Below are positions 54,507 to 63,935 of a stretch of 64,000 nt of DNA, piece after piece. The position numbers and the translations under genes were made by a program. The DNA lies in NCBI GenBank assembly GCA_937877455.1, contig CALFIU010000053.1, forward strand, positions 1 to 64,000. Direction: 5' to 3'. This DNA is from an uncultured Bacteroidales bacterium (GTDB taxonomy: Bacteria; Bacteroidota; Bacteroidia; Bacteroidales; UBA3824). A model generated the notes under the pieces. It made no database searches. It had not been told where the DNA came from and was given only the letters and a program-made list of their open reading frames with translations. How positions within the stretch are numbered: the stretch's first letter is position 1; each line of letters starts with the position of its first letter.

Positions 54507-57212
54507 ATGGAAATTCCAGCAAAATACGACGCTGCCCAAAGCGAAGAAAAATGGTATAAGTATTGGAACGACAATGGCTTGTTCCACTCCGAACCCGACG
54601 GACGCAAACCTTATACAATTGTAATACCACCGCCAAATGTTACAGGCGTACTCCACATGGGACACATGCTCAACAACACCATACAAGACATCCTCACGCG
54701 TCGCGCGCGCATGAAAGGATTCAACGCACTTTGGGTACCTGGTACCGACCACGCATCCATCGCCACCGAAGCAAAGGTGGTGCAGAAACTCGCAAAGCAA
54801 GGCATAAAAAAACGCGACTTAACACGCGAACAATTTCTAAAATATGCTTGGGAATGGAAAGATGAACACGGTGGAATAATCCTCGAACAGCTTAAAAAAC
54901 TCGGTGCATCGTGCGACTGGCAACGCACAGCTTTCACTATGGACGAGTTACGTAGCGAATCGGTAATGAAAGTGTTTGTTGACCTATACAAAAAAGGTCT
55001 TATTTACAGAGGTTTACGCATGGTAAATTGGGATCCAAAAGCGCAAACCGTACTTAGCACCGAAGAGGTAATCTACCGCGAGGAACAGAGCAAACTATAT
55101 TATCTAAAATATTATGTTGCTGATGTCAATACCAATCCCGTAAAACCCACAGGAAATGATGGCGAAATTCTTCACAAAGACGACAAAGGCTATTATGCAG
55201 TGGTTGCCACAACTCGCCCAGAAACCATCATGGGCGATACAGCAATGTGCATCAACCCAAAAGACCCCAAAAATCAGTGGTTACGTGGTCATAAAGTTGT
55301 TGTACCATTGGTAGGACGTGTAATTCCTGTAATCGAAGACCGCTACGTTGACATTGAGTTTGGTACTGGTTGTCTTAAAGTTACGCCGGCTCACGATGCT
55401 AACGACTATATGCTCGGCAAAACCCATAACCTTGAAACAATTGATATTTTTAACCCTGACGGTACAATCGCGCCCGCTGGACAATTGTATGTTGGTATGG
55501 ATCGCATGGACGTGCGCAAACAAATTGCCGTTGACTTACAAAACGCCAATCTCCTTGAAAAAATCGAAGACTATACCAATAAGGTTGGTTATTCTGAACG
55601 CAACGCCGACACAGCCGTAGAACCAAGGCTTTGCAAACAGTGGTTCTTGAGCATGAAACATTTTGCCGATATAGCTTTGCCACCTGTTTTGGAAGGCAAG
55701 ATAAAATTTTATCCCGAAAAATACGTCAACACATACCGCAATTGGCTCGAAAATATTCAAGATTGGTGTATAAGTCGTCAACTTTGGTGGGGACATAGAA
55801 TTCCTGCCTATTTCTTACCCACCGCCGAAGGCGAAGAAGAAAAATATGTTGTTGCTCTAAATATTGACGATGCAGTAGCAGAAGCCCACAAAATTGCTGG
55901 TTTTGAAAATGTTACAGCCAACGACCTTCATCGCGACGAAGACGCATTAGACACATGGTTTTCTTCATGGTTATGGCCAGTATCGCTCTTCGATGGGATA
56001 AACAAGCCCGGCAACGAAGAAATCAACTATTACTATCCAACATCAGACCTTGTAACTGGTCCAGACATCATTTTCTTTTGGGTTGCAAGAATGATAATGG
56101 CAGGCGAGGAATACATGCACGATGTTCCTTTCCGCAATGTATATTTTACAGGTATTGTGCGCGACAAACTCGGAAGAAAAATGTCTAAGTCGTTGGGTAA
56201 CAGCCCAGATCCAATAAAATTGATGGAGCAATTCTCTACCGATGGCGTACGTATTGGTATGTTGCTATGTTCTCCTGCGGGGGGCGACTTGCTTTACGAC
56301 GACGATTTATGTTTGCAAGGCAGAAATTTCACCAACAAGATTTGGAATGCGTTCCGCCTTGTAAAAGGTTGGAGCGTTGATGCTAATATTCCCCAACCCG
56401 AATCTGCAAAAAAAGCTGTTGAATGGTTTGAAAACAAACTCAACAAAACAATTTCGGAAGTTGACAAGATGTTTGCCGATTATCGTCTAAGCGATTCGTT
56501 GATGACTGTTTATAAATTATTTTGGGACGAATATTCGTCGTGGTACTTAGAAAGTGTCAAACCTGCATATCAACAGCCCATCGACAAAACTACTTACGAC
56601 GCTACAATTGGATTTTTTGATAAATTGTTAAAAATTCTCCACCCCTACATTCCATTTATAACAGAAGAAGTTTGGCAACTATTGGAAGAACGCAAAGACG
56701 GCGAAAGCATTATGGTACAACGTATGCCAGAAGTTGGCGAGTTTGACGAAAAATTGCTCGACAGATTTGAAACAGCCAAAGACGTAATCGCAAAAATACG
56801 CGCCATACGTCAGGAAAATCAGATTGCACAGAAAAATGCAATTGAGGTTTATGCACGTCTTGTTGACGGACAATATGATGGTTATTTCGACAGCGTAATA
56901 GTAAAGCATTGCAATATTTCAACACTCGAACACACCAATGAAGCCAAGCCAAATAGCAAAACTTTTGTTGCCAAAAATGTAGAATATTTTGTTCCAATGG
57001 GCGACAATGTTGATATTGCTGAAGAAATAAAAAAACTCCAAGCAGAACTTGACTACACACGTGGATTCCTTGTTTCTGTTGAGAAAAAACTCTCCAACGA
57101 ACGTTTTGTTTCAGGTGCACCTGCCGCTGTGGTAACACGCGAAAAACAAAAACAAGCCGATGCCATCGTTAAAATTGAGGCATTGGAAAAACAAATTGCT
57201 GCTTTGAAATAA
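54507..57212 (+). CDS. valS: valyl-tRNA synthetase
   Basis: Charges tRNA-Val; class I synthetase with editing domain. Starting at MEIPAKYDAAQSEEKWYKYW gives 901 residues, a normal length; the upstream ATG at 54432 would add a non-conserved stretch that is upstream of the promoter. The HIGH-type motif is in NVTGVLHMGHMLN, the editing domain has TTRPETIMGDTAMCINP, catalytic KMSKS is in LGRKMSKSLGNSPDP, and the C-terminus is a coiled-coil arm (KLQAELDYTRGFL... KLSNERFVSGAPA). A convergent terminator follows. Confidence 0.97.
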   Translation: MEIPAKYDAAQSEEKWYKYWNDNGLFHSEPDGRKPYTIVIPPPNVTGVLHMGHMLNNTIQDILTRRARMKGFNALWVPGTDHASIATEAKVVQKLAKQGIKKRDLTREQFLKYAWEWKDEHGGIILEQLKKLGASCDWQRTAFTMDELRSESVMKVFVDLYKKGLIYRGLRMVNWDPKAQTVLSTEEVIYREEQSKLYYLKYYVADVNTNPVKPTGNDGEILHKDDKGYYAVVATTRPETIMGDTAMCINPKDPKNQWLRGHKVVVPLVGRVIPVIEDRYVDIEFGTGCLKVTPAHDANDYMLGKTHNLETIDIFNPDGTIAPAGQLYVGMDRMDVRKQIAVDLQNANLLEKIEDYTNKVGYSERNADTAVEPRLCKQWFLSMKHFADIALPPVLEGKIKFYPEKYVNTYRNWLENIQDWCISRQLWWGHRIPAYFLPTAEGEEEKYVVALNIDDAVAEAHKIAGFENVTANDLHRDEDALDTWFSSWLWPVSLFDGINKPGNEEINYYYPTSDLVTGPDIIFFWVARMIMAGEEYMHDVPFRNVYFTGIVRDKLGRKMSKSLGNSPDPIKLMEQFSTDGVRIGMLLCSPAGGDLLYDDDLCLQGRNFTNKIWNAFRLVKGWSVDANIPQPESAKKAVEWFENKLNKTISEVDKMFADYRLSDSLMTVYKLFWDEYSSWYLESVKPAYQQPIDKTTYDATIGFFDKLLKILHPYIPFITEEVWQLLEERKDGESIMVQRMPEVGEFDEKLLDRFETAKDVIAKIRAIRQENQIAQKNAIEVYARLVDGQYDGYFDSVIVKHCNISTLEHTNEAKPNSKTFVAKNVEYFVPMGDNVDIAEEIKKLQAELDYTRGFLVSVEKKLSNERFVSGAPAAVVTREKQKQADAIVKIEALEKQIAALK

Positions 57213-57232
57213 AATTTTTTATTGGAAGAAAA

Positions 57233-57273
57233 TAAAAAGTTCCAAGAGTTTTTTTACTCTTGGAACTTTTTTT
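57233..57273. terminator. bidirectional terminator between valS and DUF3298 gene
   Basis: AAAAAGTTCCAAGAGT (57234-57249) and ACTCTTGGAACTTTTT (57256-57271) form a perfect 16-bp stem with T loop and flanking T/A-runs. Confidence 0.9.
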
Positions 57274-57285
57274 ATGCACTAAAAA

Positions 57286-58164
57286 CTATTTCAATAATTC
57301 GGCAAAAGAAGGTGAAATATATTGTTGAATATCTTTTACAGCCACCGAAGTATATGGTGTTCCACATACGTATGGCGCAATTTCGTAGCAAGAATATAAA
57401 AACATAATACTATCGTTTGAAAAATATGGATTACCTTCGGGAGGATTTATTGTAAAAACGTCTGTGCCTTTATCGTAGGTAAAACTTGAACTATTACACA
57501 TTTCTGTGAGTTGTTCGTTAGTTTGTACATTAAAATATTCTCTAAGACCTTTTACAACATAAGGCAAAATATTTTGCCAACTATTCTCTTTAAACATATC
57601 GTAAGCCCAAATTTTACCGTCGCTTTTACTAAAAGTTTTACCTTCAAAGACATACATTCCGTGTGTTCCACCCTGATAATCAGAAATTTCGCTTATAAAA
57701 GTAACAATTTTTTCGTTTTCATAAACTTTTTCTATAGTTTTTTGGTGGCTAAGTTCGTAAGGCATAACTTCGGCATTATTATCTTCAAACTCTTGGAGTG
57801 TAGATTTAAAATCGTCGATGTTGCTTTGGTTATATTTTCGTAAAAGAGTTTCAACAGATGCATTTTTGTCGTACGTTGAATCATAAAGTTCCCAAGACGC
57901 AATTACATCGATTAATTTTTGAGATCCTTCTACGGGAAAATCAACTGAAATAACACTAAACATAGGCGTTTCTTTTACCGTAAACCCAAGACTATCGTAA
58001 AAATGTTTTACTTTTAAAGGTTTGTTGTCAAGTGCTTTTGGTTTTGGAGTTTCCTCAAGCATTTGATTATCAGTTGTAGAATCATTTTGTTCATTATTGT
58101 TTGTTGAACTTCCACACGACACAGCCATAATTGCTGCTGCAATTAGAAATAAATGTTTTTTCAT
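57286..58164 (-). CDS. DUF3298/DUF4163 domain lipoprotein
   Basis: A 292-residue lipoprotein (lipobox AVSC) with an acidic, Asn-rich linker and a C-terminal DUF4163/DUF3298 arrangement; the conserved segments FISEISDYQGGTHGMYVFEGKTF and FLYSCYEIAPYVCGTPYTSVAVKDIQQYIS are the RsiV-like extracytoplasmic pattern seen in many surface lipoproteins. Such domains occur in anti-sigma factor RsiV, where they sense lysozyme, but no membrane sigma/anti-sigma partner is present here. The role is unknown. An imperfect inverted repeat (58205-58294) lies just upstream. Confidence 0.8.
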   Translation of the reverse strand: MKKHLFLIAAAIMAVSCGSSTNNNEQNDSTTDNQMLEETPKPKALDNKPLKVKHFYDSLGFTVKETPMFSVISVDFPVEGSQKLIDVIASWELYDSTYDKNASVETLLRKYNQSNIDDFKSTLQEFEDNNAEVMPYELSHQKTIEKVYENEKIVTFISEISDYQGGTHGMYVFEGKTFSKSDGKIWAYDMFKENSWQNILPYVVKGLREYFNVQTNEQLTEMCNSSSFTYDKGTDVFTINPPEGNPYFSNDSIMFLYSCYEIAPYVCGTPYTSVAVKDIQQYISPSFAELLK

Positions 58165-58204
58165 GATTTATATAAGTTTTGATTTGGTTTCTTAATAAAA
58201 ATTG

Positions 58205-58294
58205 CTGTCTAAAAAGATAGATTGCAAGTTGCCAACCTGCCTTACAGATAGTTACAGACGAGCCTGTTATATCTCAATCTAACTTTTTGGACAG
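58205..58294. repeat. imperfect 19-bp inverted repeat between POT and DUF3298 genes
   Basis: CTGTCTAAAAAGATAGATT (58205-58223) and AATCTAACTTTTTGGACAG (58276-58294) are complementary at 17 of 19 positions and enclose 52 bp that is more G/C-rich than its surroundings and contains a direct repeat TTACAGA. It can act as a terminator of the POT gene or be a small palindromic remnant. No U-tract was decisive. Confidence 0.5.
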
Positions 58295-58306
58295 TCATTA
58301 AAATTA

Positions 58307-59896
58307 TTATTTTTCTTTCATCATCTTTTTTAACAAAGGACATAGAGCAAACAAAGCAATTGATGCCGCTCCTGCCATTACTGCAAACAACATAAAGAAA
58401 TCTTCCAATGTAGCAATTTCGATACCAAGAAAACTTTGTGGATCAGAATTACCATCAGGTAATAAAGCAGCAAGTTTACCAGACAAAATATTTGATGCTG
58501 CATTACTCATAAACCATACACCCATCAACAAAGATGCAAGTCTGGCTGGAGAAAGTTGATTAACCATTGATAAGCCAATTGGCGAAAGCGAAAGTTCACC
58601 AATTGTGTGTATAAAATATAATGCAACAAGCCAAAACATAGAAATTTTAACGCCTGGTTGAGCATCTTTTGTTGCAAACGCAATAACAAAATATCCCAAC
58701 GCCAACAAAGCAAGACCTATCGCTTGTTTTACTGGAGACGCTGGTTCTTTACCTTTACGACCAAGAAACGACCATAATGTTGCCATCACTGGTGCAAAAA
58801 CCACCACTACAATTGGGTTGATAGACTGAAACCATGTGGTTTTAAACTCAAAACTACCAATATTTCTATCCACCTGTTTATCTGCAAAAAGAGTAAGCGA
58901 CGAACCAGCTTGTTCAAATGCACTCCAAAAAAATATTACAAATAGCGCAATAATATATATAACGGCAATATGTTTTTTTTCTGTGGTGGTAAGTCCCTTG
59001 TCGGTAATAATAAACACAGGCAATGCTATTGATACAGAATATATTGCCGCCGAAATATAATCGTTGATTGATTGTGTGTTTGATGCAAATAACACAAACA
59101 AAGCCACTGCCAAAAATATGCAACCCCAAAGCCTTATAGGAGAGTTTTTAACTTTTTCGATACTATTATCATGGTGTTCTGCTGCATCTTTTAAATGGCG
59201 CAATTCACTTTGAGCAGGTGGCAACCCAATGCCCTTGCCATCTGGGGTAACGAGGTATTTGTCTTTTAGCATTATAAATACTAATACACTTATAATCATT
59301 GCAATAGCAGCGCATAAAAATCCCCACTTAAACGGTGCAAGATTATTCCACGAGCCTTCACCAAGTGTACCACAAATAAGCGGAGCTATAAACGCACCAA
59401 CATTGATACCCATGTAAAAAATTGTAAATGCAGAATCCTTGCGAGTGTCTGACGATTTGTAAAGGTCGCCAACCATAGTAGAAATGTTTGGCTTAAAAAA
59501 ACCATTACCAAAAATTAATACAGCAAGCCCACAAAACATAAGCATTAGCGACATAGAATTGTCGATGGAAGAATCCACCGCCCCACCCTTCTCAAAAATA
59601 GATTGTTTTACAAAACATGCCGAGGCGAACATCAAAAACTGCCCAACAGCCATTAGTAATCCGCCAACTATAATTGACTTACGGTTGCCCCAAAAACGGT
59701 CGGCAATGTAGCCACCAAGCAATGGAGTAAGATAAACGAGACCTGTATAAGAACCGTATATTTGCGATGCCATTTCACCGCTAAAAAATGCTGCCACAAG
59801 ATAGAGAGTAAACAAAGCTCTCATTCCGTAGTAACTAAACCTTTCTGCCATCTCTGTAACAAACAGTAGGTAAAGGCCTTTTGGATGTTTATTCAT
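58307..59896 (-). CDS. POT/PTR family peptide transporter
   Basis: A 529-residue proton-coupled oligopeptide transporter with twelve or more membrane helices. The signature ExxERFxYYG-type segment is at the N-terminus (TEMAERFSYYGMRALFTLYL), followed by YTGLVYLTPLLGGYIADRFWGNRKSI, FYMGINVGAFIAPLICG and GELSLSPIGLSMVNQLSP. It imports di- and tripeptides. The protein is longer than E. coli DtpA by a few dozen residues because of the central loop. A -7 box lies upstream at 59922-59929. Confidence 0.94.
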   Translation of the reverse strand: MNKHPKGLYLLFVTEMAERFSYYGMRALFTLYLVAAFFSGEMASQIYGSYTGLVYLTPLLGGYIADRFWGNRKSIIVGGLLMAVGQFLMFASACFVKQSIFEKGGAVDSSIDNSMSLMLMFCGLAVLIFGNGFFKPNISTMVGDLYKSSDTRKDSAFTIFYMGINVGAFIAPLICGTLGEGSWNNLAPFKWGFLCAAIAMIISVLVFIMLKDKYLVTPDGKGIGLPPAQSELRHLKDAAEHHDNSIEKVKNSPIRLWGCIFLAVALFVLFASNTQSINDYISAAIYSVSIALPVFIITDKGLTTTEKKHIAVIYIIALFVIFFWSAFEQAGSSLTLFADKQVDRNIGSFEFKTTWFQSINPIVVVVFAPVMATLWSFLGRKGKEPASPVKQAIGLALLALGYFVIAFATKDAQPGVKISMFWLVALYFIHTIGELSLSPIGLSMVNQLSPARLASLLMGVWFMSNAASNILSGKLAALLPDGNSDPQSFLGIEIATLEDFFMLFAVMAGAASIALFALCPLLKKMMKEK

Positions 59897-59921
59897 AATT
59901 TTTTATCATATTTTGAAAATG

Positions 59922-59929
59922 CAAAATTA
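59922..59929 (-). promoter_or_regulatory. -7 box of the POT transporter gene
   Basis: Minus-strand TAATTTTG preceding GC matches TAnnTTTG, 26 bp before the start codon. No -33 partner at good spacing was seen. Confidence 0.45.
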
Positions 59930-59990
59930 GAAAAAAAATAATTAATGAGATAAAGTTTTGCAAATGATTTTTACCATTTAACCTTACATT

Positions 59991-60186
59991 AATTTCATTT
60001 GAATCGACATCAATGCGGGCGGGCACATAGACCCGCCCCTACAAAAAAATGTTATATTCAATATTATAAATAGGAGTTGGAGAAAAGGCGGCAAAGCCGC
60101 CTTTTCTCCAACTCCTATAATCCCCATCTCAAATAGAATGATGTGTAGGGGCAGACCTGCGTGTCCGCCCGATTAAATGAAATTGA
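59991..60186. mobile_element. MITE-like compound palindrome, about 196 bp
   Basis: A nested palindrome. Core: a perfect 23-bp stem (60070-60092 with 60096-60118) and AAA loop, GC-rich (GAAAAGGCGGC). Around it is an inverted pair near 60014-60043 and 60144-60171 that matches 21 of 27, all differences being transitions, built on CGGGCGG...GCCCCTAC. Outermost are copies of AATTTCATTT at 59991 and, inverted, 60174-60184. GC content is far above the flanks. It has no coding capacity. This is a miniature inverted-repeat element or REP-like sequence by appearance; it fills the otherwise gene-free gap 59897-60421. Confidence 0.7.
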
Positions 60187-60379
60187 CGTATTTCAACTGG
60201 GAAACAATTTTTTTTATAAAAAATATTGTTTTATAATGGTTAACTACTTTCAATACTAATATCCCGATATGTAACACTATTCTTTGATGTACACCAATAT
60301 TTTACAATAAATTTGACACCACCAAAAGAAATTGAAAAAAATGTTGTGCTATTTTAATGTATCGAAAAAATTAGAGAGA

Positions 60380-60420
60380 AAAACAAAAAAGGCTTGCGAA
60401 GTTAAACCGCAAGCCTTTTT
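60380..60420 (-). terminator. intrinsic terminator after purF
   Basis: AAAAAGGCTTGCG (60386-60398) and CGCAAGCCTTTTT (60408-60420) form a perfect 13-bp stem, read on the minus strand into TTTTTTGTTTTT, directly at the purF stop codon. Confidence 0.9.
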
Positions 60421-60421
60421 G

Positions 60422-62323
60422 TTAGTATGCTCTTTCTTTTCTACCTTCCATAAAATTGATAAACGAACGGTTGGCTACGCTGTTGCCGCCAGGCGTTGGA
60501 TAATCGCCTGTAAAATACCAATCACCGCTGTGATTAGGTAAGGCAACATGAAGATTTTCAACTGTTTGGTAAACTACCTCCACTTCTGAATTTATCTCAG
60601 ATGTTGTTAGCAATTCTGCAATTTTTTTGTTTATTTGTTCAATAGTAAATGGCTCGTAAATCTCTTTAACTCTGTTTTTTACGTTTTCTTTAAGGAGATC
60701 TTCATCAGCTTTACATTCTTGGTAAACACGCTCAATAACATCTTGCATGTTGTTTTCTTTAAGCAAAGCGAGTGCAGCCCTAAAAGCGATAAAATCTTCA
60801 AGACGCGCCATATCTATGCCATAACAATCGGGATAGCGAATTTGTGGAGCCGATGACACTATAACTATTTTCTTAGGATGCAGTCTATCAAGTATTTTTA
60901 TTATACTCTGTTTTAGAGTTGTACCACGAACAATAGAGTCATCTATTATCACAAGATTGTCAACATCTGGAACAATAGAGCCGTACGAAATATCGTAAAC
61001 ATGTTTTACCATGTCGTCGCGGTCGGCATCTTGGGTTATAAAAGTGCGTAATTTAATGTCCTTTATTGCAATTTTTTCAATTCTTGGACGACGATTTAGA
61101 ATTTGTCGTATTTCCTCGTTAGAAAGTGTTGCCGCATTTTCTGTAATTTGTTTTATTTGGCTCTCTTTGATATAATTTTCGGCAGCGAAAATCATTCCGT
61201 AGTATGCTGTTTCGGCAGTGTTTGGTATGTAAGACAGCACAGTGTTGTCCATATCATAGTTTACAGCTTTAAGAACGTCGGGGAAAATAAGTTCACCAAG
61301 TTTTTTTCGTTCTCGATAGATTTCGCTATCATTTCCTCTCGAAAAATATATTCTTTCAAAAGAACACTGACTTTCTTTTTCTGGTTCGCGAATGTTTTCT
61401 TCGGATATACGTCCATCACGCCTTACAATAAACGCATTGCCAGGTTTCAGTTCCTTAACTTGATTGAAGTCGGCATCAAAAACAGTTTGAATAACTGGTC
61501 TTTCGCTTGCCACAACTGCCACTTCATCATCGTGATAATAAAATGCTGGTCTAATGCCCCAAGGGTCGCGCATAACAAACGCATCACCATGTCCGAGTAT
61601 TCCGCCGATGACATATCCTCCATCCCAACGTTTTGAGGAACGTTTCAACACGTTAACAAGGTCGAGATTATCTTGTATTAACGGAGAACATTGTTGCTTG
61701 TCAAAACCTGCTGTTTTGAAATGGAAAAGTGTTTTTTCTACCTCGTCGTTCAAAAAGTGGCTAACATTTTCGAGTATGGTAACGGTGTCGGATATTTCTG
61801 ATGGATGTTGCCCAATCGACAAAAGATGATTAAATACTTCACTTACATTGGTAAGATTAAAATTTCCAGCCAAGGCTAAACATCTTGATTTCCAGTTGCT
61901 AAGCCTCATAACAGGGTGAACATTCTTAATGTTATTTTTGCCGTATGTGCCATATCTAAGATGTCCAAGCATTACCTCTCCTATAAACGGCATATTTTCT
62001 ATTATTTGTCCTGGGCTTGAAACCAATGCTGGCGACTCAGAAGACAATTTTTCTTGTGCATGTTTTATACCGTCAAACACTTCGCGAATTGGTTCGTGCT
62101 TGTTGGAGCGTTCACGAAAAATAAATTCCTTACCCGGCACAGAGTTTAGTTTTACGGATACTACTCCTGCACCATCTTGCCCACGATTGTGTTGTTTTTC
62201 CATCATGAGATACAATTTGTGCATGCCATAACTAAGGCTTCCGTATTTTTCGAGATAATATTCGAGGGGTTTCAATAAGCGGAGAAACGCAATTCCGCAT
62301 TCATGTTTAATAGGATCGCTCAT
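60422..62323 (-). CDS. purF: amidophosphoribosyltransferase (PurF-like)
   Basis: First committed enzyme of purine synthesis: makes phosphoribosylamine from PRPP and glutamine. The glutaminase nucleophile is Cys9 in KHECGIAF, preceded by a short propeptide; the N-terminal domain contains MEKQHNRGQDGAGVV and VMLGHLRYGTYG, and the C-terminal phosphoribosyltransferase domain the PRPP motif LVIIDDSIVRGTTL. At 633 residues it is longer than E. coli PurF (505), matching the elongated Bacteroidota type, which has an insertion and C-terminal extension. It starts 6 bp after hisS ends, so the two are cotranscribed. Confidence 0.92.
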   Translation of the reverse strand: MSDPIKHECGIAFLRLLKPLEYYLEKYGSLSYGMHKLYLMMEKQHNRGQDGAGVVSVKLNSVPGKEFIFRERSNKHEPIREVFDGIKHAQEKLSSESPALVSSPGQIIENMPFIGEVMLGHLRYGTYGKNNIKNVHPVMRLSNWKSRCLALAGNFNLTNVSEVFNHLLSIGQHPSEISDTVTILENVSHFLNDEVEKTLFHFKTAGFDKQQCSPLIQDNLDLVNVLKRSSKRWDGGYVIGGILGHGDAFVMRDPWGIRPAFYYHDDEVAVVASERPVIQTVFDADFNQVKELKPGNAFIVRRDGRISEENIREPEKESQCSFERIYFSRGNDSEIYRERKKLGELIFPDVLKAVNYDMDNTVLSYIPNTAETAYYGMIFAAENYIKESQIKQITENAATLSNEEIRQILNRRPRIEKIAIKDIKLRTFITQDADRDDMVKHVYDISYGSIVPDVDNLVIIDDSIVRGTTLKQSIIKILDRLHPKKIVIVSSAPQIRYPDCYGIDMARLEDFIAFRAALALLKENNMQDVIERVYQECKADEDLLKENVKNRVKEIYEPFTIEQINKKIAELLTTSEINSEVEVVYQTVENLHVALPNHSGDWYFTGDYPTPGGNSVANRSFINFMEGRKERAY

Positions 62324-62329
62324 TTATTA

Positions 62330-63895
62330 TCAGTTATTTTCAATAGTCAATTCTTCTTTAATTTTTTGGGCAAGACAACTTAGTTCCACTTCTTTTTGAA
62401 CCTTTGCCTTCCACTCGTTTTTGTCGGCTATTTTGTCGGCAAGAATTTTTCCAAGTTTAAGGTTTTTAATTGTTGCTGTTCCTTTCTTGGCTTCATCTTC
62501 ACCTATTATTACGGCAATTGGACAATTGTTTTTATCAGCGTATGCCATCTGATGTTTTAGCCCACGTTTTGCTCCATAATATATTTCGGTGTTGATACCA
62601 TTTTTTCTTAAATCGGCTGCTGTTTTTTGATACAAAGGCATAAGATTATCATCAAAAACTACAATTATAACTGCACCTTGTTGATTTTCAGGTGTTTGAC
62701 CAGTAAGAGTTAGTAATTCGGCTAAACGGTCAACGCCAATTGATGCACCTGTGGCTGGCACTTTAACGCCAAGCAAATTTTCAACAAGTCCATCGTATCT
62801 TCCTCCACCACAGATACTTCCAACACGTCGTTCTCTTCCTTTTTCGTCGATATATGTTTGCAACGACTCCACTTCGTAGATTGGACCAGTGTAGTATCCA
62901 AGTCCGCGAACCATTCCTGGATCTATTACTGCTACCGTTTCATCATATCCAAGCGATGCAAGTATTGTATCTATCTTTTCAAGTTCGTCAAGTCCTTCTT
63001 TATAAATAGGATTTTGTGCAGCAGGTTTTGATGCAAGCTTTGCCAAAACATCTTTTCGATTACCAAGTTTTTCAAACTCTTTAATAAATTCCATTATAAG
63101 TTTTATGTGGTTATCGCTAAGATTTAGACCTTGAATTTGTGCACCAGACACTTCATCTACTCTTCCTTTGCCAAGTTCTGCAGCAACATTTTCAGCTCCA
63201 ATTTTATCAAGTTTATCAATTATGCGCATAACAGCCATTTCTTCTTCTGCACCCGTTATCCCTGCATAACTGAGAAGTCCATTAACAATTTTTCTATTAT
63301 TAATTTTTATACGATATGTGCCACGTTTTAGACCAATGTTTTCGAGTGCGGTGGAAAGTATCATGCAATTTTCGGCATCGGCTGCTACATCTTCCACACC
63401 TACAGAATCAAAGTCCATTTGCCAAAACTCACGAAAACGTCCTGGATCGAGTTTTGCTTCAAATCTAAAAACTGGTCCATATTGATAACGTCTGAAAAGA
63501 TTGGTTTTTCCTTGAATTTCGTTTCTTAGATGCTGTTGCCACAAACTTTCGGCATAAACCCTTGCAAGCGGTGCTGTTAGGTCGTATCTCATGGCAAGAT
63601 AATGATTTTCCATCACAACCTTATTTTCTGCATCGCGCATTTCTTTGCCCTTTGTGTCGTAAACTGGTTCTTGTTCGGGGTTTTTAAAGCTATAAACACC
63701 TTGCGCAACGCTGTCGGCATCGGGAAGATATTTTCCCAAACATTCGGCGTATTCTAATATTGGGGTGTCTAAGCGGCTAAAACCGAAACTTTTGTAAACC
63801 TCTTCGGCACGGTTTATTATAAACTGCCGTAAATAATTTTGATTTGGGGATATGTCTCTAAATCCCTTGACTTTTTGCGGAACTATGCCTCTCAT
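62330..63895 (-). CDS. hisS: histidyl-tRNA synthetase
   Basis: Charges tRNA-His. With the start at 63895 (MRGIVPQKVKGFRDISPNQ) the protein has 521 residues; the longer start at 63970 would lie upstream of the promoter box. Class II motifs are present: KGFRDISP near the start, motif 2 TNLFRRYQYGPVFRFEA, histidine motifs RGLGYYTGPIYEVES and the motif 3 GASIGVDRLAELL, then the anticodon-binding domain. The protein is longer than E. coli HisS (424), in line with the family branch found in Bacteroidota. It forms an operon with purF. Confidence 0.95.
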   Translation of the reverse strand: MRGIVPQKVKGFRDISPNQNYLRQFIINRAEEVYKSFGFSRLDTPILEYAECLGKYLPDADSVAQGVYSFKNPEQEPVYDTKGKEMRDAENKVVMENHYLAMRYDLTAPLARVYAESLWQQHLRNEIQGKTNLFRRYQYGPVFRFEAKLDPGRFREFWQMDFDSVGVEDVAADAENCMILSTALENIGLKRGTYRIKINNRKIVNGLLSYAGITGAEEEMAVMRIIDKLDKIGAENVAAELGKGRVDEVSGAQIQGLNLSDNHIKLIMEFIKEFEKLGNRKDVLAKLASKPAAQNPIYKEGLDELEKIDTILASLGYDETVAVIDPGMVRGLGYYTGPIYEVESLQTYIDEKGRERRVGSICGGGRYDGLVENLLGVKVPATGASIGVDRLAELLTLTGQTPENQQGAVIIVVFDDNLMPLYQKTAADLRKNGINTEIYYGAKRGLKHQMAYADKNNCPIAVIIGEDEAKKGTATIKNLKLGKILADKIADKNEWKAKVQKEVELSCLAQKIKEELTIENN

Positions 63896-63915
63896 GATAC
63901 GATTTTTATTTTTGG

Positions 63916-63923
63916 CAAAATTA
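63916..63923 (-). promoter_or_regulatory. -7 box of the hisS-purF operon
   Basis: Minus-strand TAATTTTG followed by GCC, 20 bp before the chosen hisS start, supports that start over the upstream ATG. Confidence 0.55.
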
Positions 63924-63935
63924 TAAAATTTTTGT

